From Serpula lacrymans var. lacrymans S7.9 (Eukaryota; Basidiomycota; Agaricomycetes; Boletales; Serpulaceae), in NCBI RefSeq assembly GCF_000218685.1, contig NW_006763290.1, positions 163,540-227,539 on the forward strand: a DNA stretch of 64,000 bases, given 5' to 3'. The notes below the pieces were generated by a model. That model saw only the letters and a program-made list of their open reading frames with translations. It had not been told where the DNA came from and did not search any database. This document shows, one piece after another, positions 47,315-59,822 of this stretch (positions are counted from its first letter, which is position 1; every line of letters starts with the position of its first letter). Both the position numbers and the translations under genes were made by a program.

Positions 47315-48161
47315 TTATTCGAATACGATGGCGATGTCGGGCCCTTTGGAGTCGAGCCAGTTGTTCCAGACGGTTCGGTAACGAGGCGTCCAAGGGAGGC
47401 GGCGTTGGAACACGTCAGAATCGGCTTGGAGGTGGGAGATGCGTTGGATCTCTTGGAGATCGCGATGGCTGAATCTCTTCATTAGCTCTGGGGCTTCGCT
47501 CAGAGTGGGGTGATGCTGTGAGGGGGTAGAGGGTGGGTGTCAGTATTGACATGTCTAATCGTACGTACGAAACAGAGTAACGCAAAGGAGAAACGAGACT
47601 CACGGGACCGGGGAACACCATGCGGTGCCATTTGCAGAACGTGCGCGCGGGGATGTGGAAGGGTTCGGCCTCTAGGTCGGTTTCGCCCTCGGTGTCGCGG
47701 TAGGACGGGAGGAGGCGGGGGGTGTAGTATGCGACGAGGGGTACGGGCGTCGACGTCAATGTCGATGCGTCGTTCCCTCCCTCTCCCCTCTTCACCGTCG
47801 GGGTGTTGCCACCCAAGTGCGCGTCGGAGGCGGCAAGGCGACGACGGGAGCGGGCGGCGGAGCGCCAGTAACGATCTTCGTCCTCGCGAGTGGCGTACGT
47901 GTCATACTGTGACTTGTTTTTCTGGGCTCGGAAGTGGGGAAGCCAGGCGAGGAGGTTGGGCCATGGGCGGGATGAGGCGAGGAGTTTGAGTGCGTTTGGG
48001 AGGGTGTAGGGGGATGTGGCGAGGAGGAGGGCGAGGAGGACGCTCGTGCCTGGTCTTTTTGAGAGATGGCAGTGGAGGTGCTGTGACAGGTTATAAAGGT
48101 GAGTGATGTTATGGTATGAAAGATGGGGAAAGAGGAGGCTTACGATGATGAGGTGATGCAT
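47315..48161 (-). CDS. Orphan 231-residue protein
   Basis: I do not recognise the family. Three exons (48161-48144, 48080-47604, 47515-47315) join in one frame. The first exon is only 18 nt (MHHLII). Motifs that look conserved: HCHLSKRPGTSVLLALLLAT near the start, WPNLLAWLPHFRAQKNKSQY, a Ser/Thr-rich middle with APLV-like VPLVAYYTPRLLPSY, then ARTFCKWHRMVFPGP and the end TVWNNWLDSKGPDIAIVFE. No signal peptide or strong transmembrane helix is seen. It converges with GRC3. Confidence 0.75.
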
Positions 48162-48657
48162 GTGTTTGTATTCTTGTGATACTTCACGTTTTTGGTCTGT
48201 GTTTTCTCTGGGCTTTCTTTGGCAGTTCGGATGGGTTTGTGGGAGCTGAGCTTACGGCTTTGAGGGAATGGAGGGGGGCTAAGCGGGGAGTGCTTTGGCA
48301 AGACGTACATCGCTTTGGCCTCGTGCAGGCCATGAGGAGAACAGGCTAGAAGGCTATCGATAATAGCTTCATGCTTGGTATAGGGTCTGGTTTCGGTTTC
48401 ATTTTCTGGGATTGGGGCCTTTTGCTGTTGCTTTGGCTGCTATTGTCGCTTTTTCTTGTGTTGTTGTGATGGTGGTAGAGGTCAAAGCGTCGAAGCGGGT
48501 TGTGCCACTGCATATTGCGGTTATTACCTGATATCCACATTGATCTCCTTTGCGACGCAGGGAGCACAGCTATTTAACATAACACACTGCAAATGACAAT
48601 GTTCGAGTTCACTCATATACACCAGCAGTTCCAGACGTTATCGCGAAGACGGAGAGC
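48162..48657. other. Divergent intergenic region with minisatellite-free promoter
   Basis: About 500 bp separate two divergent starts. No gene is seen. A TATTTAA-like motif near 48571 could serve the hemerythrin-like gene. The stretch at 48350-48480 is rich in TTTGCTGTTGCTTTGGCTGC-like T/G sequence. Confidence 0.5.
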
Positions 48658-49561
48658 ATGGAGTTCCCAACAGACCCCTACGAGATAATGCACTACAACA
48701 TGGCCCGCGGTGTGCTGGAGCTGCCTTACCATACGAACAATGGGTGCTGACCGTTCTGCATTGCAGCCCACGACACATTCAAGGCCGGGTACGACAGCAT
48801 TTTCTCCAGACTGGACAACCCGCCCACGAATGACTTGGCCAACTTTATGGGCTATTGCGCTGCATGGGCCTTCGCTATCGCAGAGCACCACGATACTGAA
48901 GGTATTTCCTTTCGCTCTCTATTCATCCCCATGTCCAACCTAACTCGCGCAGAGACCATTGTGTTTCCTAGACTCGAGGGCAGGGTGGATTTCTCGACTG
49001 AGTTGGAGCAGCACAAGGTCGTACATGCTGGCCTCGACGAGATAATCCCGTACATCCAGTCTGCACAGACTGATACCTCCATGTTTGACGCCGAAAAGCT
49101 GAAGGGTATGATGCAGGCTTTCCGTGAGCCCCTCGTGAGTGTCGCTGTCTCGCTCCTTTGCATATGGTCATAACTGTATCGCAAGTTCCGACATATGGAC
49201 GAAGAACTCGAGCATGTCCAACCTGCCAACTTGAAGGTCATGCCATTTGAAGAAATGGAGGAGCTCAACGAGACACTGGACAGCTATGCAAAGGCGAATG
49301 GCGATCCGTTCATACTCGTCCCGTTCATGATGAGGTATGTGGTTGGCTGACATTGTGCGTACAAGACACTCAAGAAACGGCAGTCATACTGCACCGGAGT
49401 TCAAGGACTCGTGGCCTCAGATGCCCTGGGTGCTTAGATCCATTGTGATACCATACGTGCTCGCTGTCAGACACTACGGGTGCGTACACGGGATATCACC
49501 TTACTGACCATCACTGAGCTGTGCTAGATACTGGAAATACTCGCCTTATTCGATGTGTTGA
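48658..49561 (+). CDS. Hemerythrin/HHE cation-binding domain protein
   Basis: Small helical-bundle protein of the hemerythrin-like HHE family, predicted to bind a di-iron or other metal site. Metal-ligand motifs in order: NMARAHDTFKAGYDSI (first His), FAIAEHHDTEETIVFPRLE (His/Glu cluster), EQHKVVHAGLDEIIPY, then MDEELEHVQPANL. The C-terminal part ending in PYSMC is a fungal extension with aromatic residues. Introns: 48710-48766 splits the Arg-Ala codon area, another lies between DTE and ETIVF (about 48901-48952), and more follow EPL, FMM and HYG. Role unknown; oxygen or redox sensing is a family-level guess. Confidence 0.87.
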
Positions 49562-49912
49562 GTGCTAGGCAGCTATGATGATCTTTGTGATGACTATTTA
49601 CGATAATGATATGTTGGGTGTGAATGTGAGAGTGAGATTTCGGTAATTTTTATGAGCGCTTGTCGCAACGTTGCCACCTGCAAGCTTTGCATCAAATTGC
49701 CACCTACAACGAACATTGGCCAAACCTGCATCGGTCTCTGCACATATTTTGTAGACTTATTCCTTTCCATTATCTTGTCTTTCCTTATCATATCCCCCTC
49801 TCTCCTTCTTCCCCATTACCTACATCAGCCCTAATTTCACAACACACCCCCCCATCTTCATCCATTTTTTTTATAAAGTCCCGCTAAAAGGCCCAGTCCG
49901 CTAATATCACCC
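49562..49912. other. Promoter region of the SH3/RA protein gene
   Basis: No gene. Pyrimidine-rich stretches (TCCCCCTCTCTCCTTCTTCCCC at about 49793 onward) and a TTTTTTTTATAAAG TATA-like motif at about 49865-49878 lie upstream of the ATG at 49913. Confidence 0.45.
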
Positions 49913-52900
49913 ATGTCTTTGCACGTCGAAGAGATGGTCAGAAGACCACACCGCCAGGACACCTTTGATTTGCGGGACCAAATCGTGACCACCACTGACG
50001 ACCACGCCCAATTGCACGCTCACGCCGATGCAGCCAGCAGCTATGGCGGGGCCTCTGACGAGGAGCATTCCGTGCTCGAGGACGACTCGGACGGCGACGA
50101 GCGCGAGGTCGGCTACGCAGACGACGACGACGGCTCGTCCTCCCTCTCCATACCCAACGAATCCATCGACTTTGACCTTGTGTATTCCCTCCACAGCTTT
50201 GCAGCGACCGTCGAGGGACAGGCAAATGTCGTCAAGGGCGACAGCTTGTTCTTGATGGACGACAGTAATAGCTACTGGTGGCTCGTGCGCGTGCTCAAGA
50301 CCCAGGAGGTCGGCTATATCCCAGCGGAAAACATCGAGACACCGTTCGAGCGTCTCGCGAGGCTTAACAAGCACCGCAATGTCGATGTGAGTCGCCCTTT
50401 TTCTCAACCAGAGTCGTGTTTGCGCAAGTGAGTTTTGGGTATAGTAAACTAATACAATTTTTTTTTTCTTTTTCTTTTTCTAGCTCGCTCATGCTACGCC
50501 TCAAGAACTACAGGAAGACGTCGAACGCGTGCGCAATAACCTGTCTTCTCGCGCCGGCTCTAACAACCCCAACACGCCCTCCCCAACCCCAGGAAACCAG
50601 TCCAACGGAATCGACATGCGCACCCGGTCCTCGCAGAGCAAAGGCGTCGCCTTCACCCCCGCGCTCTCCGTCCACCGATACCCCCCAGCAGTGTGGAACG
50701 AAGAGGACGAGGAAGAGGAGGACGTGGAGTGGGACGACGGGGCGTATGAGGATGAGGACCCCGAGCTGGCGGACGAGCAGCAACAGCTCCAGCAGCAGCA
50801 GCAGGTGCAAAATGAGGCGGATGGCATGTCTATGGAGCCGGATGATGGGATGAGCTGGGACGATGGCGTGGCTGAGGATATGCAGGCGCGCAATGCTCAG
50901 ATACGGAAGGACATGCAGGCACTCATGACTCCGGACGCGGTGAAATCGGGTGCTGGGACTGAAAAGCAGCAAAATGTGACGCAGGCACAGATGCAGCAAC
51001 AGCAGCAGGAGATGATCCTTGCTCAGCAACGTCAGCAACAACTTGAGCAGCAACAGATTATCGCGCAGCAGCAGCAACAGCAACAGCAACAACAGCAGGG
51101 CCAGGTGCAGCAGCCCTTGCGTCAGCAGACTTCGCGCGAGCGTCTGGCACCTGTCACGGATGGTGCGAGGCAGACTTCTCCAACATCACCCAGCAAGGCG
51201 AAGGGTATCGATCCTGCGGAGGTTACTGAAACCAAGAAGTTGACCGTCACGCCCTCGATAGCCCGGGACACGCCCTCTGTAGAGCCCCAAGCTCAGACTC
51301 AAAGCACCAACGGACCCCTTTTGCCAAGTGCTATCATGCAGAAGCAGGAAGAGGACCGCAAACGTACTAGGGAAGAAATCGAGGCTTTGGAGGATGCAGC
51401 TAGGAAGAAGGTGAAGGGCAAAGACAAGGCAGCACCCGCACCCCTGGTTTCGACTACGAATACAAAGGCCAGTTCCATGTCGGGTGGTGGAAAATTGCGC
51501 AAGGAGCGCGATACGGACGAGGAGAGCAGAGACAAGGAGAAGGAAAAGAAGAAGAAGGGTGTATTTGGCGGGTTGTTTGGGAGGAGGAAGGACAAGAGCA
51601 AGGACAAGATGTCTGACCGATCGACGGAGGGCAGCAACAGTACTGATGCAGGCCGCGGTTCCGAGGAGTCTGGCCGGTCAAGCAATCAACATTCAATTGC
51701 TCCGCCAGAAACTGTACTCTCTCCTGTCACCGCGTCTGCTTTGCAGCAGCAGCAGCAGCAAGCTATACTACGCACTTCCACCGAATCCAAGAATACCATA
51801 CGGCCACAGCAGCAACAGGCCTCGCAACCTCTGCAGACCCCGCAAACACCTCCACAACGTGACCCGCAGGTCTCGCAGCATGCTTCGCAGTTGCGCCAGC
51901 GCGACCAGCAGCAGCAAGCGTTGTACCAGCAGTATCTCAACCGCTCGCCTGCTTCACCTCCAGAGGTGCAGCCGTCGTATGGGCTGCAATCTGCTATGGC
52001 AGTTTTGCCTGGTTCTGCGTCATATGGTACTTCTGTGAGCTCGGCGTCTGGTTTGGGTCTGGGCTTGCCTTCTACTAGACCTCGTCCTGGATCCCTTGTG
52101 TTATCCCCGACGGCAGTTGACGGCCAGGGCGTTGGAGTCCCTGAATTAAGTGTCATTCGTGTGTTTGCTGGCAAGAACTTGCAGACGGAGGCGACATTTA
52201 AGACCGTGCTTCTCAATACGTCTACCACGTCTTCCGATCTGGTAAGGCAGGCAATCCAACGGTTCCGACTTCCAGCTGGCGAGGATGAAAACGACTACTA
52301 CTTGACGGTCAAGCAAGTCGAAGGGTCTTCTGCCGTTCTTCTCCCCGCTGAACAGCCTCTTGGTGTCTTCGAGACGCTAGTCGAGGCTGCAATGGAGTTG
52401 CCCAAGGTCAAGAGGAGTAGTGTGGGCAGTATCAGCTCCGTGGCTAGCAACTTGTCAATGCACCCTGCTATCAAAAAGCTTCCTATGAACGACTTCACTG
52501 ATGACTCTGCCGTCAAGTTTTATTTGAATAGAAAGCGTGAAGACGGCAAGGACGACAGCTTTGCTAATGATGAAGGTGACGAAACTTTGCTCGCCGATAT
52601 ATCTATCGATACGATGGACGGATCCAAGACGTCTTCCGTCAATATCTCCATTAGTAGTGGAAGTAATGTTACCCCCGAGCGCTTCAGCTCTCCCTCCTAT
52701 AAATTCGCATTGCAACTCGTTATATACCCTGATGACCTTCCTGATAACATGGTCTTCGACCCCCTAACAGAGGCAATCGTGTTCAAAAATACCCTTCGTG
52801 ATCGAACACAATCCCACTCTTCCATCTCTTCTGGTGTTTCGCAAAGTTTGCGCCGAAAAGTATTCGTCTTCCCCAAGAATGTGACCGTTGCCGAAGTTAT

Positions 52901-54500
52901 TGAGCTCGGGCTGGAGCGATTCGGTATACTGGAGGGAGTTGTTGATGGCGGTGACGAGGTTGAGGATAAGCTTACAAAACGACGAAGTACGAGTAGAGTG
53001 CGCTATGGGCTGGCGGTTGATGCCGGAGGCCAAGGTTGATACCATCGAGTTGTTCTCAGCCTTGACCATTTAGCTGATAGTTTTCTTTTTTTATCTGTAG
53101 AGCGTGAGCTATCGCCTTCAAGCAAAGTTATCGAGGGCTTCCCCCGTCCTCCGATATATCGGGCCGTGGATCGTCGAAATCAAGACACCAAGCGGCGCTC
53201 GATTGACTCTGCCCAGCTTTTGGGCAGTATGGAGGATATCCACCCTGATGACCCTGTGTTCATCCTTCGCCGTTCCATTTCTTATCGTACCTCTTCCTCG
53301 CGTCATCGTATGTCGGCTCCTCTGGATGAAATCGCTCTGCAGCATTTGCGTGAATCGATATCAGGCTCGAGTGCCAGCTCCGACAATCCCGGTCAAGAGG
53401 ATTCCACCAAGCCAAGGCAGCTTTCCGGACGAGAAATCATCGCCGCTCAGCGTGCCGCCTCGCGAGCTAACCAGCGCGCCATTTTATCAGCTCAAGCCAA
53501 CTCGGTTCGGGGGGTTGACATCGTACTTCATGGAAACGCGATCATTCGCAGCTCTCGTTTCGATTCTGGGGATAGAATGCGATACTCCTATGTCCAGGAT
53601 GGTGAATCGTACGATATCAGCGAGATCATCGAACGAGAATGGCGGGACAACAACAATCCTGCGCACAAAAATGACCTTCTTGAAGGTGCACTTTCCCGTA
53701 ATAAAGATGGACTGAACGAAAAGATCGATCGCGTCCTGAGCAAAATCAAAGATGGCAGGATGAACGCCCAGTTGGTCCCGATTCAGTCTCACAGTCAGTC
53801 TGACAGCCTTGATTCGGGCGGGTCAGCTTCGTCGTCCGAATATTCTGGAGATGAAGGGGCGCTTCCTGATGCTAGAACGCCGACGCCAACTGCTGGTAGC
53901 CTTACTGGAATGCAGCGTGTGACTTCTCCTTTGTCGATGTCGATGTCGATATCGGGATCGAGGACTCCAACTCCGAACGGAGCAGCTTCGAATAACATCA
54001 GGCCTCGGACTACTACTCCCACTTCTAAATCTGGGGCTTCGTCGTCCCTTAGCAATCGCCACCCTTCTATTGCATCTGTCATGTCGGATTTATCGACGTA
54101 TGCTACCCCTATGGCTCAGCTAACTAGTCCAACTGGAAGCCCACTAGTGGAGGACAGCATTCCCACTACTAATAGCACCAGCCCCAAAAACAACCTTCCG
54201 TATCTTACCGATGATGACTTTGGTGTCTCGCATATGTTGACTATACTCGAACTTGGGGGAATGCCTCCGATAATCCCTGAGCCCCCGATTCATCCTATAG
54301 ACGAATACCTATTTGGTCGGCCCATCGACATGCACAATCTCCATCCTGAAATACGTGACGTCTATGCTGATACGTGCAAGCAGTTGGAGGAAATGGATAA
54401 GGTAGGATTCTTCCTGTTAGCTGCGCTGCACTTTTGTCTCACGACGAATCCCTTGCAGACTTTGGATGAATATATGCAGCACGTTATTAATCTTTCTTGA
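49913..54500 (+). CDS. SH3 and Ras-association domain polarity protein (Bud14/Tea4-like SH3)
   Basis: Four exons (49913-50386, 50484-53034, 53101-54401, 54459-54500) give 1455 residues. An SH3 domain lies at about residues 86-142 (FDLVYSLHSFAATVEGQANV, then SYWWLVRV and GYIPAENIETP), followed by FERLARLNKHRNVDLA as in the Bud14/Tea4 group of polarity factors. A long disordered part with poly-Gln runs and a basic KKKKGVFGGLFGRRKDKSKD patch follows. A Ras-association-like ubiquitin fold sits at about residues 712-795 (SVIRVFAGKNLQTEATFKTV, YYLTVKQVEG), with a second similar segment later (RKVFVFPKNVTVAEVIELGL). Probably a cortical adaptor that senses a small GTPase. Confidence 0.85.
50770..51115 (+). 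repeat. CAG/CAA-rich poly-Gln coding tracts
   Basis: Interrupted CAG/CAA runs inside the SH3/RA gene encode Gln blocks at about 50778-50802 and 50991-51115, with a further run near 51745-51762. Length variation between strains is likely at such tracts. Confidence 0.85.
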
Positions 54501-54638
54501 ATCCTTGCTTGAAATCATATTTCTTTTATTTCTTTGTATCTGTAGAGTTTATCTTATTTATTTGGTTTAGCATCTTTCGCCCGTGCAAATTATATCCAAC
54601 ATGGTCCACAAACAAAGAGTCTAGAGGAGTAAGTCTAG

Positions 54639-57061
54639 CTAATGTACACGGAGCACTGCATTGCCATCGACTTGCTTTTGAATGAATATACGTCTGTTCC
54701 CCATCATCTTGACTACCTCCTCTTGGACGCTCTTGTCATCACTGTGAGATGTTGGCTCTTCGGGTAAATCATTTTTCATCTGGTTGAACTGTGAAGGGAG
54801 CTCTGAACCGTGCACGGCAGCGGCGATGTTAACAAGGGTAAATTCTTGTCCTTTGCCTGAGCGGAAATGTGACCAGATGATGACGGCGGAGAGAACTGTG
54901 AACAACAAGGTAGACACGATGACATGGGGCAGGGACGAGGTGAACACGACTATGGGGTTCGACAAGCGGCCGGGCACATATGCAGTTCCTAGAGTTCCCG
55001 ACGTGTACGCTGCAAAACTCATCTCAGCCCCCTTTCAAAATCAAAAGACACATGAATAAACGTACATTTCGCGACTGATTGCAGCATGCGGGTGTATGTC
55101 TCTGTGAGGTTAGCCAAGGGTAAAGCTGTGATGTTGGTGATCGAACCGGCACCACCCGTAGGAATGTTAGCTATTTCTCGTTCGCCAAAGAGGAAATCGA
55201 GCTGCGTATTTGATCCCAGCGAGGCGGATGAAATGGATGCACTCGGTCCTGAATTCGAGGTGATGGACATCATTGCAACGGAGAAAAGCGCAGATGTCTG
55301 GACGGGATGAAGGTTTCCTTGGCGAGTCAGCCGTTGTCCGTCGCTCAATGGCTGGACAGTCAATATGCCGCGCCCATCGTTGCGCACCTCTCGCGTCTCG
55401 ATGGCGGCGTTCGGCTTGCATGTGAGGAACGCCATCTCCCAGGTCTGATCTGTGGCAACGAGGGAGGAGGATGGGATGTTGGTGTAATTAAGCCACACGT
55501 AGCTTTCCGTGCTCAGGTACATAGGGCAGCCTGACGTGCATTGAGCAAAGAACCAGGTTGATGAACCGTCGGTGGGGGGTGCATGGGTGGTGTGGTTGGA
55601 GACGTACATCGTGGGATCCATGATGCCGATGTAGGTTGTTTCACTCATTGCTGAGAAAACGAAGCTTCGATAAACTGTTCATGTATGCACAGACGAAGGG
55701 CAACTTACAAAAATCGTTAAGCTGAACGGTGATATCCAAGCCAAAGTCAACCAAGTTCACGTCGAGCGACGAGGAGTTGAGACTGGACGATGCATCACTG
55801 AAGTTTGTACCAAGGTTGACGCCTTGAGATATATTCGTTGAGGCCCAGTTACACGACGGCTGTAGAATGATAATATCGGAAAGCCAGCGTGCACTTGTAG
55901 ATGTCGACAACTGTAGCGGCGTTGGGACGACGTAGGCTGTACCAGAGTCTGTCGCATTCGCTGCACTGAAGGAATATTGCACTCCTAGTTCCATCTCTGC
56001 CCACAACACAGCTGCAGCTTGGTCGGAGTGCGAAGATGCACTAGAGCCATATACCGGTCCAATGCTGCTAGACATACTGAAAGCAGAAGTCAGCATTGAA
56101 TTGATTATACGGGGTGAGTCTCTTACTAACTTCCATATGGATTGCGCAGGGACGGCACCAACAGCGAATGCCATGATACCACCATCAGACAGAACACTTT
56201 GAATGTTCACTTTGTATCCAATGAGAAATGCATGTATCAACTACTGACTAGCAGTGGACTCACAGGCTGCTGGAGCTAGGGTGGAAGTAGCCATAGCAAG
56301 AAAACCAGACACTATAGCAGCCGTGAAATAGGGAGAGCAGTGGCGGCCAAAGACAGCTTTTATGGATTGAATCTGTCCAAAGGATGGGCTGGAGATGTTA
56401 TTGAGGACAGGCAATGGAACGCCACGATCACTGCGCGAAAGTGTACGGAAAAATTCCTCGCTCTAATGATCGCGATCAGTAGAATACATAGAATGAAAGA
56501 TCGACATCTATCTTGCCTTTAGATCTTGCAGTAGAGTCGTCAGGGGATACAAGGCTATGGTGATTATCAGGATGCTAATAGAGGTGATGCCACCCTTGAT
56601 TGCAGCTTGGGTCGAATTGTCGTTACGAACGAGGTAGAGTAGGTGACACAAGACTTACCCAAGTGCTGTGGTGTGATCTCGTACAAACCATAGGTATTGA
56701 GAGGGACCACATGATCATGAACGGAGTAACAAAAGGACAAATAGGCGATTGCGACCACAGGCAAAATAAGCGCTTGAAGAAGTTCGAGAGTAGAACTTAA
56801 AAAGGAGTCTCCTTTGCTTTTATCGTGAGCTTGTTCAAACATGCGTGATCGCAAAGGAGTAAGTGAGAGGCTATTGCTTGGTCTGTGGCCTGGAGCGTCG
56901 AAACCTACGCTAGTTGTACTACCGGAGTAGGGCAGTTCAGGAACCGTATGAGAGGGGGTTTCAGCTGACTTGGGAGACGTCTGAGTAGTAGAATAGTGTA
57001 GTGGTTGCAGCTCGAATTTATCGACCGATGTATAAAACGAAGAAGATTCGGAAGCAGGCAT
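54639..57061 (-). CDS. Orphan large membrane protein with glycosylated ectodomain
   Basis: I recognise the layout but no named function; such proteins are common and variable in mushrooms. The ATG at 57061 opens a Ser/Pro-rich cytosolic head (MPASESSSFYTSVDKFELQP). A first helix (LLQALILPVVAIAYLSFCY) comes next, then a further hydrophobic segment (GITSISILIITIALYPLTTL) and one around YFTAAIVSGFLAMATS. A roughly 400-residue outer domain follows, with many N-x-S/T sites and Cys pairs (CTSGCPMYLSTESYVWLNYT). The last helix is VIVSTLLFTVLSAVIIWSHF, before a short cytosolic tail ending in DGNAVLRVH. Several introns are needed, for example at 55641-55700 and around 56100 and 56250. It converges with the SH3/RA gene. 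Confidence 0.78.
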
Positions 57062-57993
57062 GACAAAAGAGCGACAGAGGTAGAAGGCAGAATAACAGGT
57101 CGAAAGGTGCCTTTCTTGTCACGATGCCGTGCTGAAAACAGAGGTCGACGGAGTGATTTCAAGTTTCTCAGAGTCATCGAACCGCGGACTCAGGGTAGCA
57201 CATTCCAAGAGATCTCTTTGCGCGCCCATAGATTAAGTGCCAAATATGGTTTAGTAGGATGGGTGGAGACCCCAAAACAAAGAGTAGACATTGCTTGGTC
57301 CTGTCAGAAAAACTTCAGTAGTTACTCTGGAAGTAGAGATGATCTGATACGAACCCATTGAAACCTTGGCACGCTGTACTAATGTTTGAGACACTGGCAC
57401 CTCCCTGGAGGAAATAACAATGAGATTTATATTATGGTCACATGACTATCAGACGCTTGTTAGAACATTGACCACTTGTCATTTAGCCTTCTTTGTTTCT
57501 CGACCCTTGCTTGGGATTTATCCGATTCAATGAAAGGTCAGGAACAGCACGTTTAAAAGAGCGAAACCGACGGCGTCTATCGCCAGAGAAGTCCTCATTC
57601 ACGCATCAATGCAGTCGAGGTTTGTGATGTGCCGGCAACCTTTTGTCACTCTTTGTTTGAGGTTGAGCAAAACTCTCACATTCTTGGACTCTAGTTGTAA
57701 AATTATGTGTCAACTCAAGTAGGCGGCACTACTCAACGTCACGGAACTGGCATGATTTCTGTTCGACCGTTTCCATCGTCAAAATCGACCGAGATGCCAA
57801 GCATCCGTTTTTTTGGGTAGTTTATATATTATGACGTGCAGGGTAATGCCTACCTCGAGGCTCTGTCAAACCGTGAGGATCACGGCGTGTATCAGTCTGC
57901 GCAAATCCTCTTTCTCGACAGTCTCATCGAGTGACTCACAGGTCTGCCTCCCAAGTTCGACACGTAGCCCTTCCTCGCTCGCCCATCTAGAAG
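57062..57993. other. Intergenic region, divergent promoters
   Basis: About 930 bp between divergent genes. Plus-strand ORFs (for example 57005-57361) are basic and featureless and start inside the neighbouring gene. I see nothing else to annotate. The promoter of the aspartic-peptidase-like gene must lie towards 57900; a TTTATATATTATG motif is at 57818-57830. Confidence 0.5.
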
Positions 57994-59609
57994 ATGCGTC
58001 ATATTGTTACATTCGTTTCCTACCTTCTTTTCAGCTCCTTTGCGGTACTGGCTCAGCAACGCTGTAAGCTTTGAAGCTTCTCCCATACCTACATGTCTGA
58101 CATTTGAGTAGCATGGACCAGTCTTCCAATATCAGTACCAAATGCCCTTTCAGACGATGGTTGGAATTATGGTACACTGCCTACGCTACTTGGTACACCA
58201 CCACAGGAAGTGAACCTCACGATCAACCTGTCTGGCGACCTTTTCGCCGCGTTCTCCTATGATTGCGTCTTGTGCGCTGGAAATTCTTTCTTCGACGCAT
58301 CACTCTCTACTACTTTCCAGGTAAGCATGTCTGCGTAGATAGTCAACTCTTTACCGATTACCTTTGCTATGCAGCCATCCAATACTCCCTGGCCCAACTC
58401 GGACGCTACTATGAGTGGTATCGAGGTGAACGACACAGTCAGCTTTGGTGGCCTTCTCAATCTCCCTAACGAAAAATTCGGTGAGGAAAGAGGTCAGCGC
58501 TGCTCTTACTTTTATTGACATAGACGTGAAGCTTTGATGGAAAGCATGTCCCCGTCGTTCGGTTTGAGCCTCTTCAACGGTCATTTCGGTGTGATGATGA
58601 GCCCAGTAAATACGACTGAACAATCTCAGCACATCTTATCGCAATTGTTACAAAGCAACCAATTACTGAACCCTGTTGTCGGTATGCGTTTCGACCCGAA
58701 GAATCCCAAGATGACGATAGGTGCTCTCGATCCGGCTGACTATGAAGGCGAAATCAATTGGGTAGAGATGGAGACGCCAGTCAACAGCTGGGACTTCCCC
58801 AACGTATTTAAGTTGGATGGTATTAAGGGATACAATGGATCGTTTTTACCATGGGGAAACAATTTATCAGCCTCTGTCAATTCCCGTGAGTTGGCTCTCT
58901 GTCTTCACTATTAACATAACCTGACGAGCTGCTGCAGTATTTTTTGCTGTAGCTGTTCCAAATACGTGGCAATATATGGTGGAGGACGGGTTCACGGGCC
59001 CTCTGGAGACGATCAGTTATAATCCAGACGTCGGAGTAATTTCGTATCAATGCAATGAGACAACGCCTTACGTTGCCCTCACTGCTACTATCAATGGCGT
59101 CGACTATAGGATGGACTCGCCAAACAATTTACTTCGTCCAACTGGCGAGTCTCGTGTTGGATTCTGCAACGTCGGAATCACCAACAGGACGCAACCAGTA
59201 AACATCCCAGATGTTGACCTCGGCCTTCCATTCCTGAGAAGTGTCTACTTGTGAGTGTCTTGATAATGTGGTAGTGATATCTGTATTTACGTTTCACTAC
59301 AGAGCATATCGTTTCCCCACAGCAAACTGCCCAGGGTACTACGGCTTTGCTTTCCCCTCAGGTGCTAACCGTACGCAAGCCGAGATATCCCAGACACCTA
59401 CGTCAACACCTGCACAAAGCGCACAATGTCTCTCGCTGACGAAGCCAACATCTACGCCGACTGCTACTGTTGTGACCACGCGGCAAAAGCTCATGTCTAA
59501 ACAGAATTACGACGTGTATATGAACCCGCAGGCGAATCAGATGCCTTTGGTTGGAGTGGACGAGTTACCAAAGGCGGTGTGGAATACTACTGATCTGAAC
59601 GGCCAATAG
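57994..59609 (+). CDS. Secreted aspartic-peptidase-like protein, catalytic motifs lost
   Basis: Pepsin-fold (A1-like) protein with a signal peptide (MRHIVTFVSYLLFSSFAVLA). The N-lobe start GTPPQEVNLTINLSGDLFAA aligns with the usual GTPPQ...DTGSS region, but Asp-Thr-Gly is absent and Asn-Leu-Ser takes its place. A conserved Cys pair (CVLC) and GGLLNLPNEKF follow. The C-lobe flap and second active-site region (FFAVAVPNTWQYMVEDGF) also lack Asp-Thr-Gly. LGLPFLRSVYLAY matches the A1 hydrophobic-Gly ending. Introns: 58064-58111, one after TTFQ and one ending at the AG before CTTTGATGG. Exons join cleanly, so the gene looks functional but without protease chemistry. It could be a binding protein or inhibitor-like decoy. 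Confidence 0.8.
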
Positions 59610-59822
59610 ACTTTCTTACATATACTATTGTATCTATATATCTCAATGATAAGTAATGATTCTTGGGTCACGGCAGTGCGTAGAAGTTGAGATATTTGAG
59701 GGGTAAGCTTGTGCCACTAGATATGACCTTAACCCTAACTTACGTGATCGTATAATCCTTTTGCACGCGTCGAGTTTCTGGCAGACTCCAGTGAACCCGG
59801 ATTGACCTTACGACCAGCCACC

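Noticed and set aside
50508..51092. Leu-rich minus-strand ORF
   Set aside because: Antisense of the Gln/Ser-rich part of the SH3/RA gene; CAG runs read as Leu on the other strand.
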